Source: Paenibacillus arenilitoris (GTDB lineage Bacteria > Bacillota > Bacilli > Paenibacillales > Paenibacillaceae). From it: 64,000 bases of DNA. Shown one piece after another: positions 18,163 through 26,963 of the stretch. The stretch spans positions 62,001 through 126,000 of the forward strand of contig NZ_JACXIY010000013.1 of NCBI RefSeq assembly GCF_014705655.1. Direction: 5' to 3'. Each line of letters begins with the position of its first letter. The stretch's first letter is position 1. The notes below the pieces were generated by a model that saw only the letters and a program-made list of their open reading frames with translations, made no database searches and was not told the origin of the DNA. The position numbers and the translations under genes were made by a program.

Positions 18163-18663
18163 TTGATCGTTGATACGATCCGGAATTGGGAGCGCAACAA
18201 AAGCCAATATGGGGAGGCGGTGCAACAGGCATTGGCGTTTATTCAAACATTGAATACCGACGAAATGCCGTCGACCGTCGAGATCGTAGGAAGCCAGATG
18301 TATGTTATGAAACAAACGCCGACGACGGAGAGATTTGACAAGCGGCCGTCCGAAGTCCATGCGCTTCACGCCGATATCCATATCGTCCTGGAGGGGGAGG
18401 AGTGGCAGGCGTTCGCGCCAGCCTCGAATCGCAATCAGCCGGTATTGGACCGGCTTGAAGACAGCGATTACGCTTTGTTTGATCATGTTGAAGATGAAAC
18501 GGTCATTAAGCTCGGACCAGGGGCATTCACCGTCTATTGGCCGGGGGAGTACCATCGTCCGAATTGCAGTCCGGAGGGCGGTACGGCCTTAGTAAAGCTG
18601 GTTGTCAAAATTCATAGCGACCGGATAGGCGACATTAGAAAAAAGGAGGAAGACCATGCGTAA
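18163..18663 (+). CDS. YhcH/YjgK/YiaL-family protein, sialic-acid associated
   Basis: This 166-residue single-domain cytoplasmic beta-sandwich is of the YhcH type. Family patterns seen include 'ALHADIHIVLEGEEWQ', 'YWPGEYHRPNC' and the closing 'KLVVKIHS'. The His/Glu/Asp set around HADIH and PGEYHRP is the presumed metal site. In enterobacteria yhcH lies in the nan operon, and a role on sialic-acid anomers or phosphates has been proposed. Here it lies beside nanA and two sialidases, which supports the same link. An ATG at 18127 is in frame, but it falls within the terminator tail and lacks a ribosome site. TTG at 18163 has AGGGGAGG 8 nt upstream and gives the normal family length of about 150-165. 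Confidence 0.85.
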   Translation: MIVDTIRNWERNKSQYGEAVQQALAFIQTLNTDEMPSTVEIVGSQMYVMKQTPTTERFDKRPSEVHALHADIHIVLEGEEWQAFAPASNRNQPVLDRLEDSDYALFDHVEDETVIKLGPGAFTVYWPGEYHRPNCSPEGGTALVKLVVKIHSDRIGDIRKKEEDHA

Positions 18664-19009
18664 ATTCAACAAGTTCATCGGCTTGTTTGTAGGCATATGC
18701 ATGCTTATTACTCATTTTTATGCTTTTTCGCCGGCGAAAGCCGAAGCAGCCCCAAACTCGGATCAAGTGGAGGTCAGCACCGATTTGTTTGCCCAAAAAA
18801 CGACAATCAACGGCCGGTACTACGAAATATTTCGAATACCGGGAATTATCGTTACGCATGACGGGACGCTGATCGCCTACTGTGAAGCAAGGACGACAAC
18901 CTCGGACTGGGCGGATATTGATATTCTGATGATGAGAAGCACGGATAACGGGCAGACGTGGAGCGCTCCGGTAAAGCTTGTTGAAGCGTATCAACCGGGA
19001 ACACGATGA
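18656..19009 (+). CDS. N-terminal fragment of a surface sialidase, separated by a frameshift
   Basis: This 117-residue open frame overlaps the YhcH stop by 8 nt and has a strong AAGGAGGA site. It carries a Sec signal peptide (about 1-31, ending SPAKAEAA) and the start of a GH33 catalytic propeller: YYEIFRIPGIIVTHDG with the FRIP arginine, 'AYCEARTT', and the first Asp-box RSTDNGQTW. It then stops at TGA 19007-19009. The rest of the propeller continues without loss in the -1 frame from the ATG at 19006 (ATGA overlap). Alone the fragment cannot form a propeller. A single missing base around 19003-19006 would restore PGTRMNNPVMI and a protein of about 1,818 residues. Confidence 0.85.
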   Translation: MRKFNKFIGLFVGICMLITHFYAFSPAKAEAAPNSDQVEVSTDLFAQKTTINGRYYEIFRIPGIIVTHDGTLIAYCEARTTTSDWADIDILMMRSTDNGQTWSAPVKLVEAYQPGTR

Positions 19010-22000
19010 ATAATCCGGTCATGATCGCGGAGAAGGACGCGAATACGGTGCATTTGCTGTACAGCAAGGAATACGCGGAAACCTTCCATTTGAAGAGCAC
19101 CGACGGCGGCGCGACATGGACGAATCCGCTCGATCCGCAATCCAGCGAACCGGAAAACATCACGGACGTCTTCCGTGAATCCGAGTATGAGTGGAGAGTT
19201 GTTGCAGTCGGCCCTGGCCACGGCATCCAGCTTGAGAACGGGCGGCTTCTGGCTGCTGTCTGGATGGCGAATGGAGGAGCGGCGCAGCCTACCGCTCATA
19301 GCCCTTCGGTCGTTTCGTCGGTTTATAGCGACAACCTCGGCGAAACATGGCATATGGGCGAGATTATTGCGGCGGACAGCCCTGAGCTGTCCAACCCGAA
19401 CGAGTCGGCGCTGGTGGAGCTGTCGGATGGGCGCGTCATGATTAATATGCGAAATAACGACTCCGGCAATCGTAGAGCGGTTTCGGTCAGCGCGAATGGG
19501 ATTAGCGGGTGGTCGACGCCGGTGTTCGACGAGGAGCTGGTTGATCCGTTATGCTTCGGCAGCATCGTCCGTTATGACGAAAACCGCATTCTGTTCGTGA
19601 ATGCCAATAGCGAGACGGCAAGGGAGCATCTGACGCTGCGAATGAGCGAGGACAATGGGCAGACTTGGGCCTATTCTAGGCTGCTGCAGCTCGGAGGAGC
19701 GGCTTATTCCGATATTGCCGTAGGTCCGGATAAGTCGATTTACGTTTTTTATGAGCGGGACCCTTATAAATTTCTGACTGTGAAAAAGTTTGATCTGGAG
19801 TGGCTTACCTCTCCGCCGCCGATGGCGCAGCTGAACGATATCGAAATACCTGGAGCCGATTTTGCACCGACCTTCATCAGCGAAGTTTACGACTATGACG
19901 TAAGGGTTGATGCAACCGCTTCCACGATTTCGGTTACTCCTGTCGCTTACCCGAACAGCAATCCGGAGATTACGATTAACGGAGAGCCTGCCCGAAGCGG
20001 AGAAGTGTTCGAAGTCGAGATTCCCGGGGAGTCCGCAGAAATTCGGATTTCGGTTACGGCAAATGAGCAGACCAATACGTACACGCTGCATCCCGTCAAG
20101 AAACGGCTTGTAACCAATTGGAAATTTGAAAAGTCGGATGCCGGCAAATTGCGCGATTCGTCCGGATTCGGCAATGAGGCGGTTACAACCTTCAGGGGCA
20201 TTGCATTCGAACAAGGCTATATCGGCAAAGCGCTGAAGTTTGATGATTTGCCGACCGGTCAAACGACTCAGGAGAGGGAGCTATTGGACGTCCCGGGCAT
20301 TGATGCGACGAAGTTCGGGACAGGGGATTTTGCCGTATCCGCTTGGATCAATGCCGATGATGTAATCGGCGGACAGCATATCCTCTTCTGGTACGGACGA
20401 AATACAAGCGACATTAGCCAGTGGTGGGTACGTATAAAGCCGAATGCGGCTGCGGGAAGGGCGAATCTTGAGTTCTCGAACGGCAATAAACCCGGTGGCG
20501 TCGGCGTCGAGATTAATGCGGGAACGACAGACGCTCCTATTCAGGCCGGAGTGTGGCATCATATCGTCGTTCAAAGAAAAAACGGCATTATGGAAATCTA
20601 TGTAGACGGCGTTCGGAAGGTCAGGAAAGGCTCGACTCCAGTAAATATATCCAGAGGCCCCGAGACGAACTTATATGTCGGCAGAGCAAAGTCAGGAGAT
20701 CGCGGCTGGCTGGGCAAGATGGATGAAATCCGTATGTACAATTACGGGCTAAGCCAGGCGGAGATACAGACTTTGAGCGGAATGCCGTCTGTCGATACGA
20801 CAGCGCTGGAAGCGAAGATGGGAGAGGCCAAGGCGTTAAATGCCAATGATTATCCTGCCGAAGCGTGGGCTAATCTGCAGGCGGTCTTGACGGCTGCCGA
20901 CGTCTTATTGGACAGCGAGGCCATGACGCAAGCAAACGTCAATCACGCCGAGGGGGAGTTGCAGGCGGCTATTTCGGAGCTGGAGCCCGGCTATCCGGTG
21001 ACAGTCCGGGTTTCTCCTGAAGAAGGGGGAAGCGTGGCCGGCGATATCGGTTATTCGGAGCAGGGCGACAGCGTAACGTTAACCGCTGCGGCTAATACGG
21101 ATTACCGATTCGTTAATTGGACGAAGGATGGGGTGGAAGTGGGCGCGAATCCAACCTATACCTTTACGATGGGGGCGCAAGCCGTCAATCTGACCGCAAA
21201 TTTTGAAATGACGATTACCCGTACCGTTGCGGTTTCCGCCAATCCCGCTAACGGAGGACGTGTAACCGGAGGCGGGGAATACGTGCAGGGGAGCAGCGTA
21301 ACGGTAAGCGCCGAAGCCGAAGCCGGTTATCAATTCGTGAACTGGACACAGAGCGGGACGGCTGTCAGCGACAATCCGAACTATACCTTTGTAGTGGGCG
21401 CCGAGGATGTCGAGCTAACTGCGCATTATGTCAAGCAGCAGCTTGTTGCGAACTGGAAGTTTGAAAGACCGGGCGACAGCGGGATCCATGATTCGTCGGG
21501 ACGGGGGAATGACAGCGCGGTCATTAACGGCGCCGCTATTTCGACGGGGTATATCGGCAAATCTATCGCATTCAGCGATTCTTCTCATTATATCGATGTT
21601 ACCGGATCGGACGATGGCGGCATGCGGTTCGGTACGGGCGACTTTACGGTGACGGCTTGGGTGCAGGCGAATCAGCTGGACGGGCAAAGATTTTTGTTCT
21701 GGTACGGAGAGCTTGCAGCTCCCGTCAGCCAATGGTGGGCCCGAACGTCGGGAACTGCCGTACAATTCAGTACAGGCTTTAGCGGCACGGAAACGATTGT
21801 ATGGACGGCTAACGATGCGATTAAGCAGAATGAATGGACGCATCTTGCCTTCCAGAGAAAAGAGAATCAGCTGTATATTTATGTGAATGGAGAAGAAATC
21901 GTCAACAAGGCTTCGCTGCCTCTTCATGTGTCGGGCGGTTCGAATACGCTGCGAATCGGAAAGGCGAGGAGCGGCGCCGACCGTCCTTGGAACGGAAAAA

Positions 22001-24111
22001 TCGATGAAGTGCGTCTATATAATTATGGGCTGGACGCCGAGGACATTCGGGCGCTGGCATCGCAGACGTCCGTCGATACTTCCTTGCTCGATGCGGCGCT
22101 GATAGAGGCTGGATTATTGAATGAAGCGGACTATTCCCCGCAGAGCTGGGCGGCCTTACAAATGGCCGTTACGGCGGCGGAGGCCGAACTGGACGACGAT
22201 GCGTTAACGCAAGAAGGGATCGATGAGGCGTTAGCCGGTTTGCAAGCGGGGATGGCGGCACTGGTCGCTGTTTATCCCGTTGATGTTACGGCCAGTCCGG
22301 CTCATGGAGGAACAGTAGGCGGGGCGGGAAGCTATGCCGAGGGCGACAGCGTAGAGGTAACTGCCGCGGCCAACCCGGGATATCGTTTTGTAAGTTGGAC
22401 GATAGACGGCGCCGAGGCAGGCACTGGAGCATCCTATACGTTTACGATGGGGACGGAAGCCGTTCATCTGGTTGCGGGCTTTGCCGCAGTAAGCGGCGGC
22501 TCAGGCGACGGTACGCCTCCGGTTGCCCCGCCGCCATCTGACGAGAACGGGGTAACGGAACAAAGGATGGAAGCGGTCATTCACGATCTTGCAAATGCAG
22601 CTTCAGACGCCGATGCCAAGAGCGGGTTGACAGCGGCTATTGCGATTGTGACCGAACTGGGCAAAGCGGCCGAAAGCGCAGCGACGACAGCCGACAAGGC
22701 GGCAGCGGCGGCAGATGCGGCAAGGCTTGTAGGTGCGGCCGCCTTTGCGATAGATAAGATAGAAGACCCGAAAGAAGCTTTGAACAAGACAGTCGGCATC
22801 ATTCAAAGCGCCTCGGCAGTCATCCGCCATGCGGAAGCGGCAGGGATAAGCGGCCAAGCCGTATCCGCCTCGTTATGGCGTGCGGCCGACAAGGCAATGG
22901 CGAAATGGTCTGCCGAACCTGTCCAACCGGTTGTTGCCGAAGGCAAGTCAAGTGCGGTTATTGACGATCATACGGCAGCGGCGCTTGTCGCCCGAATGGG
23001 TGACATTCGGCATGCCGCCGATCAATTGAACAAAGAGCTTGGGGCAGCGGGGGCTGATGCTCAGGTAGATGCCGTTCTTGTCATCAAGGCTGCTGGCTTG
23101 GCCGATGTGAAAGAAGCGGAAACGCGGCTGCCGGCGCACCTGATCGCACAAGCATCGGATCATGCGATCGGCAAAATCGTCATTGATACAGGAATCGCTA
23201 AGGTCGCAGTCGTGCCGGAGACTATTGTGGCCAAGGACGATGAGGCGGTAGCTCTTACCGTAACAAAGGCGGATGCGTCGGAACTTTCTGCCGAGGTTCA
23301 AGCGGCTGCGGGCAGCAGCTCCGTATATGATTTCAAACTGGTTATCGGAGACGCGGAGATCAGCCGTTTCGGCCAGCCGCTTGACATTGCGCTGCCGTAC
23401 ACGCTGAAGCCGGGCGAGAACCCGAATAAAATGACGGTATTGTACATCAATGATAGCGGCGAGCTTGAGAATATGGCGGGCGTCTACGATGAAGCGACCG
23501 GCTGGATCAGCTTCAAGACTTCGCACTTCAGTTACTATGACGCCATGGAGAACGATAAAACTTTCGCCGATCTCGGTAAAGTCGGCTGGGCACGAGACGC
23601 GATCGAGACACTGGCTGCAAGAGGAATCATCGACGGGACTGGAAAAAATGCCTTCGAGCCGTCTGGCTACGTGACAAGAGCCCAATTCGCGGCTCTGCTT
23701 GTGAGAGCCTTCCAGCTGATGGATAACGATGCCGTTAGCAGCTTCAACGATGTATCGGAAAGCGACTGGTTCTATGAAGAGGTCGCCTCGGCTGTCCAAG
23801 CGGAGCTTATCGAAGGCAGCGGAGAAGGCTCTTTCAACCCGAACGGGTATATTACGCGCCAAGATATGTCCGTCATGATTGGCAGGGCGCTGATCAAGCT
23901 TAAAGGAAAGTCGCTTCCGGCCGAAACGAATCCATTTCTTGAAAAGTATGCGGATGCATCGCAAATTTCCGATTATGCGAAGAATCTCGCAGCCTTGAGC
24001 GTCAAATATGCCATTCTGGAAGGAAGAAGCGCAACCGGCTTTGCTCCGAAGAGCTTATCGACCAGAGCCGAGGCTGCCGTGATCATAGCGAGATTATTAG
24101 AGTTAAGGTAA
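19006..24111 (+). CDS. Main part of a large SLH-anchored multidomain sialidase
   Basis: This 1,701-residue open frame holds, in order, the rest of a GH33-like propeller (about 1-272) with Asp-boxes KSTDGGATW, YSDNLGETW and MSEDNGQTW, and a cadherin-like beta-sandwich (about 275-368). A laminin-G/concanavalin-like module (369-594), a FIVAR helical module (595-660) and two InlB-B-type repeats (661-809, each with FVNWT) follow. A second laminin-G module (810-1021), a second FIVAR (1022-1088) and a third InlB-B repeat come next. A proline linker, an Ala-rich helical stretch (about 1185-1290) and three S-layer-homology repeats (about 1519-1701) complete it. The SLH units would bind pyruvylated wall polymer, displaying the enzyme on the cell surface. 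This part has no signal peptide, so export requires fusion to the upstream fragment at 18656-19009. Confidence 0.9.
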   Translation: MNNPVMIAEKDANTVHLLYSKEYAETFHLKSTDGGATWTNPLDPQSSEPENITDVFRESEYEWRVVAVGPGHGIQLENGRLLAAVWMANGGAAQPTAHSPSVVSSVYSDNLGETWHMGEIIAADSPELSNPNESALVELSDGRVMINMRNNDSGNRRAVSVSANGISGWSTPVFDEELVDPLCFGSIVRYDENRILFVNANSETAREHLTLRMSEDNGQTWAYSRLLQLGGAAYSDIAVGPDKSIYVFYERDPYKFLTVKKFDLEWLTSPPPMAQLNDIEIPGADFAPTFISEVYDYDVRVDATASTISVTPVAYPNSNPEITINGEPARSGEVFEVEIPGESAEIRISVTANEQTNTYTLHPVKKRLVTNWKFEKSDAGKLRDSSGFGNEAVTTFRGIAFEQGYIGKALKFDDLPTGQTTQERELLDVPGIDATKFGTGDFAVSAWINADDVIGGQHILFWYGRNTSDISQWWVRIKPNAAAGRANLEFSNGNKPGGVGVEINAGTTDAPIQAGVWHHIVVQRKNGIMEIYVDGVRKVRKGSTPVNISRGPETNLYVGRAKSGDRGWLGKMDEIRMYNYGLSQAEIQTLSGMPSVDTTALEAKMGEAKALNANDYPAEAWANLQAVLTAADVLLDSEAMTQANVNHAEGELQAAISELEPGYPVTVRVSPEEGGSVAGDIGYSEQGDSVTLTAAANTDYRFVNWTKDGVEVGANPTYTFTMGAQAVNLTANFEMTITRTVAVSANPANGGRVTGGGEYVQGSSVTVSAEAEAGYQFVNWTQSGTAVSDNPNYTFVVGAEDVELTAHYVKQQLVANWKFERPGDSGIHDSSGRGNDSAVINGAAISTGYIGKSIAFSDSSHYIDVTGSDDGGMRFGTGDFTVTAWVQANQLDGQRFLFWYGELAAPVSQWWARTSGTAVQFSTGFSGTETIVWTANDAIKQNEWTHLAFQRKENQLYIYVNGEEIVNKASLPLHVSGGSNTLRIGKARSGADRPWNGKIDEVRLYNYGLDAEDIRALASQTSVDTSLLDAALIEAGLLNEADYSPQSWAALQMAVTAAEAELDDDALTQEGIDEALAGLQAGMAALVAVYPVDVTASPAHGGTVGGAGSYAEGDSVEVTAAANPGYRFVSWTIDGAEAGTGASYTFTMGTEAVHLVAGFAAVSGGSGDGTPPVAPPPSDENGVTEQRMEAVIHDLANAASDADAKSGLTAAIAIVTELGKAAESAATTADKAAAAADAARLVGAAAFAIDKIEDPKEALNKTVGIIQSASAVIRHAEAAGISGQAVSASLWRAADKAMAKWSAEPVQPVVAEGKSSAVIDDHTAAALVARMGDIRHAADQLNKELGAAGADAQVDAVLVIKAAGLADVKEAETRLPAHLIAQASDHAIGKIVIDTGIAKVAVVPETIVAKDDEAVALTVTKADASELSAEVQAAAGSSSVYDFKLVIGDAEISRFGQPLDIALPYTLKPGENPNKMTVLYINDSGELENMAGVYDEATGWISFKTSHFSYYDAMENDKTFADLGKVGWARDAIETLAARGIIDGTGKNAFEPSGYVTRAQFAALLVRAFQLMDNDAVSSFNDVSESDWFYEEVASAVQAELIEGSGEGSFNPNGYITRQDMSVMIGRALIKLKGKSLPAETNPFLEKYADASQISDYAKNLAALSVKYAILEGRSATGFAPKSLSTRAEAAVIIARLLELR
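20110..22490 (+). repeat. Internal module duplication within the surface sialidase gene
   Basis: The order laminin-G, FIVAR, InlB-B occurs twice, at about 20110-21217 and 21436-22490. Matching landmarks are ANWKFE/TNWKFE, DSSG.GN, FWYG, QWW, VDT-LLDA/VDT-ALEA and RFV.WT.DG. The copies have diverged at DNA level, so this is an old duplication typical of modular adhesin-enzymes. Confidence 0.8.
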
Positions 24112-24123
24112 TCGAATCCATGG

Positions 24124-24146
24124 CCGCGATGGTACGCTCATCGCGG
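24124..24146 (+). terminator. Hairpin after the sialidase gene, weak terminator candidate
   Basis: CCGCGATG (24124-24131) pairs with CATCGCGG (24139-24146) over a 7-nt loop, starting 12 nt past the stop. No U-run follows, so termination strength is doubtful. Confidence 0.4.
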
Positions 24147-24212
24147 TAAAGGACCACTGTGCTGGAGTCGGCTTTGTCGGATTATTCCCATCGCAGGGGA
24201 AGGCGGAAGTCA

Positions 24213-24241
24213 TTGAATGCATAGCACAAAATGGGTATAAT
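24213..24241 (+). promoter_or_regulatory. Sigma-A promoter of the toxin-antitoxin pair
   Basis: TTGAAT (24213-24218), exactly 17 bp, then a perfect TATAAT (24236-24241), with the antitoxin ATG 36 nt downstream. It is one of the strongest-looking promoters in the window. Confidence 0.75.
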
Positions 24242-24276
24242 AAAACTAAAATATAGCTATGCAAGGAGCGGGTAGG

Positions 24277-24567
24277 ATGTTAATCAAGCCATCGGCCAGC
24301 ATTCGGCAAAACTATAATGATATCGCAGATTTATGCAAAACCACCGGTGAACCGGTCTATTTGACCAAAAATGGTGAAGGAGATCTCGTAGTGATGGACA
24401 TTGAAGCATTCTCTCGCCGCGAGAAGATGCTGAAGCTGCGTGAAGATCTGTTGGCTGTTCAAGAGGATCGCTTGGCGGGACGCGCAGGCGTAACGCCGGA
24501 CGAACTGGATACGTATTTGGATAGCATTATTGATGAGGCTGAACATGGAAAGAACACCTCGATATAA
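24277..24567 (+). CDS. Phd/YefM-family antitoxin
   Basis: This 96-residue protein has an N-terminal DNA-binding Phd fold (MLIKPSASIRQNYNDIADLC ... GEPVYLTKNGEGDLVVMDIEAF) and a charged, probably disordered C-terminus that would wrap the toxin. The ATG at 24277 has AAGGAG 8 nt upstream, so the in-frame ATG at 24259 is not used. It overlaps the toxin gene. The family represses its own promoter, and the strong promoter just upstream would be the target. Confidence 0.87.
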   Translation: MLIKPSASIRQNYNDIADLCKTTGEPVYLTKNGEGDLVVMDIEAFSRREKMLKLREDLLAVQEDRLAGRAGVTPDELDTYLDSIIDEAEHGKNTSI

Positions 24568-24862
24568 GGTAATCGTTTCTGATCGGGCCCGCCAGATGCT
24601 CGCCAGTCATATACGTTTTCTGGCCGAGAAGAGTCCCGATGCCGCGCGTAGCACGAAAAACGAATTGCTTCAAGCGATACGTTCATTGGCGCTGATGCCG
24701 GAACGCTATCCTTTTCTGGATGCGGAGTTTATACCTCCAAACAAATATCACAAGATGTTTGTGGAGAAGTGGTATCTGGTGTTGTATCAGATTCAAGATG
24801 AAATGGTGTATGTGGATCACATCGTAGACTGCAGACAAGATTATCGCTGGCTGGTACGATAA
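24545..24862 (+). CDS. RelE/ParE-family toxin
   Basis: This 105-residue basic protein matches the RelE/ParE fold: 'YKVIVSDRARQMLASHIRFLAEKSPDAARS', then 'YPFLDAEF', 'YHKMFVEKWYLVLYQI' and a C-terminal 'VYVDHIVDCRQDYRWL'. These are the strand and helix order and the tail typical of mRNA-cleaving or gyrase-targeting members. The ATG at 24545 lies inside the antitoxin gene (23-nt overlap), giving coupled translation. The two in-frame ATGs at 24530 and 24533 have no better ribosome site. RelE-like versus ParE-like activity cannot be decided here. Confidence 0.85.
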   Translation: MERTPRYKVIVSDRARQMLASHIRFLAEKSPDAARSTKNELLQAIRSLALMPERYPFLDAEFIPPNKYHKMFVEKWYLVLYQIQDEMVYVDHIVDCRQDYRWLVR

Positions 24863-24889
24863 CAGGAGATATATTGGCGGAAATAGCAA

Positions 24890-24917
24890 AGAGGGGCGAC
24901 GAGCCCCTCTTTTTTTT
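24890..24917 (+). terminator. Rho-independent terminator of the toxin-antitoxin operon
   Basis: AGAGGGGC (24890-24897) pairs with GCCCCTCT (24903-24910) over a 5-nt loop, followed by seven Ts. On the minus strand it may also help end the convergent dioxygenase gene. Confidence 0.9.
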
Positions 24918-24951
24918 ATGATGAATGAATGACGGTATTCCGTTCGCCCCT

Positions 24952-25752
24952 CTATGCCAGCAGAGGGAACATCGGTCCGCGGAACGGTTCGCCGGCGGCC
25001 AAATTTTGTCCGTCGCTGACGACATGCGGCTTGCCGTTGTAGATGGTGCCGTCGGGCATGAAGATGATGGCGAGTACCCGGCGCGGGCGGTCCGTTTGGT
25101 TGGCATGGGCATAATGGAACGTCAGCCCGTCATGGAAGGTGCAGCTTCCCGCTTTCATGCGCACCACGACGGCGGTGTTGCGGTCGGTCTGTCCTTTGGT
25201 CTCATCGAACAGGTCGTGCGGCTCCAGGAAATCGACGCTTTTCAAGTTTTTCAGCTTTTGCGATTTCGGAATGAACATCATGCAGCCGTTGTTCTCGTCC
25301 ACGTCATCGAGCGTCAGCCACAGCGACAGGGCGCCGGAGTCCTTCATCGGCCAATAAGGGAAGTCCTGATGCCAAGGCGTCGGCTTGGAATCCTGCGGCA
25401 TTTTGTACAAGGCGTGGTCATGGAACAAGCGCATGCCGGAAGCGCCGGTCAATTGTCGGGCCAGCCCGGCGAAGCGCTCCGACAACGAGAATTTGCCCAT
25501 GCCGCCATGATCGCGCCACGTATTTACCCGCTGATTAAGCACTTTGTAGTAGGCGCCGCCGGCTTTATCCGTCTGAACGGCGTTGCTGCCGGCCGCTCCC
25601 ATCGTTTCATCCAAATATTCGCGCAGCTCCGCCAGCTCCTCCGGCGTAATGACATCGTCAAGCTGGACGAAGCCGTTTTCCCGGTAATAGCGGATTTGCT
25701 GCTCCGTTGCTTGCAGCTGCCTGGCGTTCAGTACATTAACGGTATTCATCAT
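24952..25752 (-). CDS. Phytanoyl-CoA dioxygenase (PhyH) family protein
   Basis: This 266-residue Fe(II)/2-oxoglutarate-dependent dioxygenase has the iron facial triad as HxD in PTPWHQDFPYWP and the distal histidine in TFHYAHANQTDRPRR, followed by the arginine that usually binds 2-oxoglutarate. 'YYRENGFVQLDDVITPEEL' at the N-terminus is the PhyH start pattern. The ATG at 25752 is preceded on the minus strand by GAAGGAG. The open frame extends far upstream, but that part is the antisense of the repair gene. The substrate is unknown. Bacterial PhyH proteins hydroxylate varied small molecules, and no biosynthetic neighbours give a hint. Confidence 0.88.
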   Translation of the reverse strand: MMNTVNVLNARQLQATEQQIRYYRENGFVQLDDVITPEELAELREYLDETMGAAGSNAVQTDKAGGAYYKVLNQRVNTWRDHGGMGKFSLSERFAGLARQLTGASGMRLFHDHALYKMPQDSKPTPWHQDFPYWPMKDSGALSLWLTLDDVDENNGCMMFIPKSQKLKNLKSVDFLEPHDLFDETKGQTDRNTAVVVRMKAGSCTFHDGLTFHYAHANQTDRPRRVLAIIFMPDGTIYNGKPHVVSDGQNLAAGEPFRGPMFPLLA

Positions 25753-25866
25753 TTCAACGCTCCTTCTCTTGAATGAGGAATGACACTTCCTACTTACAAG
25801 AATAAGGCGAGGGGATGGCGTTTTCTTGGACGATTCGCGCGAAAATATAGCCGATATGCCAAAGGC

Positions 25867-25895
25867 TTGGCTTTCAAAGCCGTTTGGGATACGAT
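25867..25895 (+). promoter_or_regulatory. Candidate promoter of the AlkD-like gene
   Basis: TTGGCT (25867-25872), a 17-bp spacer and TACGAT (25890-25895) lie 70 nt before the ATG, in the divergent gap with the dioxygenase gene. Confidence 0.45.
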
Positions 25896-25965
25896 GATGG
25901 TGCAACAGAAGCAAGCGCTCGTTATCGACGATCAAACTAAAATTTAAAAACGGAAGTGATAGACG

Positions 25966-26673
25966 ATGAACGCAGAAACGGTGATGCAGGAGCTTGAGGC
26001 GCTCGGCAAGGAGCGGCTCAAAAAGATGTACATATCCAATGGCGCGCACGAACCGCTGTTTGGCGCGGCTACAGGCGCGATGAAGCCGCTCGCGAAGAAA
26101 ATCAAAATCAATCAGCCTTTGGCCGAGCAGCTTTACGCCACGGGAAATTACGACGCCATGTATTTTGCCGGCATCATTGCGGATCCGAAAGCGATGACGG
26201 AAGCGGATTTCGATCGCTGGATGGATTCGGCTTATTTTTATATGCTGTCCGACTTTGTAGTGGCGGTGACGTTGGCCGAAACCGATATCGCGCAAGAGGT
26301 TTCCGATAAATGGATCGAAAGCGGCGAAGAGCTGAGAATGTCGGCGGGCTGGAGCTGCTACTGCTGGCTGCTCGGCAGCCGGCCGGATGTTGAGTTCTCC
26401 GAAAGCAAAATCGCCAATATGCTCGAGATGGTCGAAAGGACGATTCACGGTGCTCCGGAACGGGCGAAATCCGCCATGAATAATTTTGTGTACACGGTGG
26501 CGGTGTCCTATTTGCCGCTTCACGATAAAGCGGTCGTGACCGCAAAGGCAATGGGCCCGGTGGAGCTCAAACGGGACAAAGGAAAGAGCAAATGGCTGCT
26601 CGCTTCCGAAACTATTCAAAAGGCCGTGGACAAAGGGCAGATCGGCTTCAAACGCAACTACGTAAGGTGCTAA
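25966..26673 (+). CDS. DNA alkylation repair protein, AlkD-like HEAT-repeat fold
   Basis: This 235-residue all-helical protein matches the small Bacilli DNA-alkylation-repair family (PF08713 type): 'KKMYISNGAHEPLFGAATGAMKPLAKKIK', 'LAEQLYATGNYDAMYFAGIIADP', 'SYLPLHDKAV' and 'GFKRNYVRC'. AlkD enzymes excise bulky or cationic alkyl purines. This subfamily's exact activity is less documented. The ATG has GGAAGTGA upstream. The gene is monocistronic, bounded by the divergent dioxygenase and a 290-nt gap. Confidence 0.85.
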   Translation: MNAETVMQELEALGKERLKKMYISNGAHEPLFGAATGAMKPLAKKIKINQPLAEQLYATGNYDAMYFAGIIADPKAMTEADFDRWMDSAYFYMLSDFVVAVTLAETDIAQEVSDKWIESGEELRMSAGWSCYCWLLGSRPDVEFSESKIANMLEMVERTIHGAPERAKSAMNNFVYTVAVSYLPLHDKAVVTAKAMGPVELKRDKGKSKWLLASETIQKAVDKGQIGFKRNYVRC

Positions 26674-26963
26674 ATCAGCCGATTTGGAACGTTCGGCTGA
26701 CGGCAGGGCAGCAAGGCTTGGAATCCGGCGCCGCTTCGAGAATGGCCGCATAGCTCTAAGGGGCTATTTAAATAAGGGGCCATTTCAGTGAAAATAGTAG
26801 AGAATGTCCAAGCCAAGAGGAGATTGCCTCGCTTGCCGCCTGGCTGCCGGAGCAGAGCGGCAGGAAGCGGAAGAATGAGCAAGCCGGGAGCGCGGCCGTA
26901 TGCGGAATGGCTCGCCGCCGGCGAAGCGCGATCGGATAGTTCAAGTAGAAAGTAGGTTCGAGC
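26674..26963 (+). other. 290-nt intergenic gap with a small hairpin
   Basis: CAGCCGA (26676-26682) pairs with TCGGCTG (26693-26699) just past the repair gene, a possible weak terminator without a U-run. An AT-rich patch, CTATTTAAATAAG (26763-26775), may belong to the promoter of the CopD-like gene, but I see no convincing -35. No coding potential was recognised. Confidence 0.4.

Noticed and set aside
18990..19012. Programmed -1 frameshift in the surface sialidase
   Set aside because: No slippery heptamer is present just before the junction and no stimulating stem was seen, so mutation or sequence error is more likely. TGA read-through would stay in the wrong frame.
25753..26751. Upstream extension of the phytanoyl-CoA-dioxygenase-family frame to about 600 codons
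   Set aside because: The extension is antisense to the AlkD-like gene; a proper ribosome site places the start at 25752.
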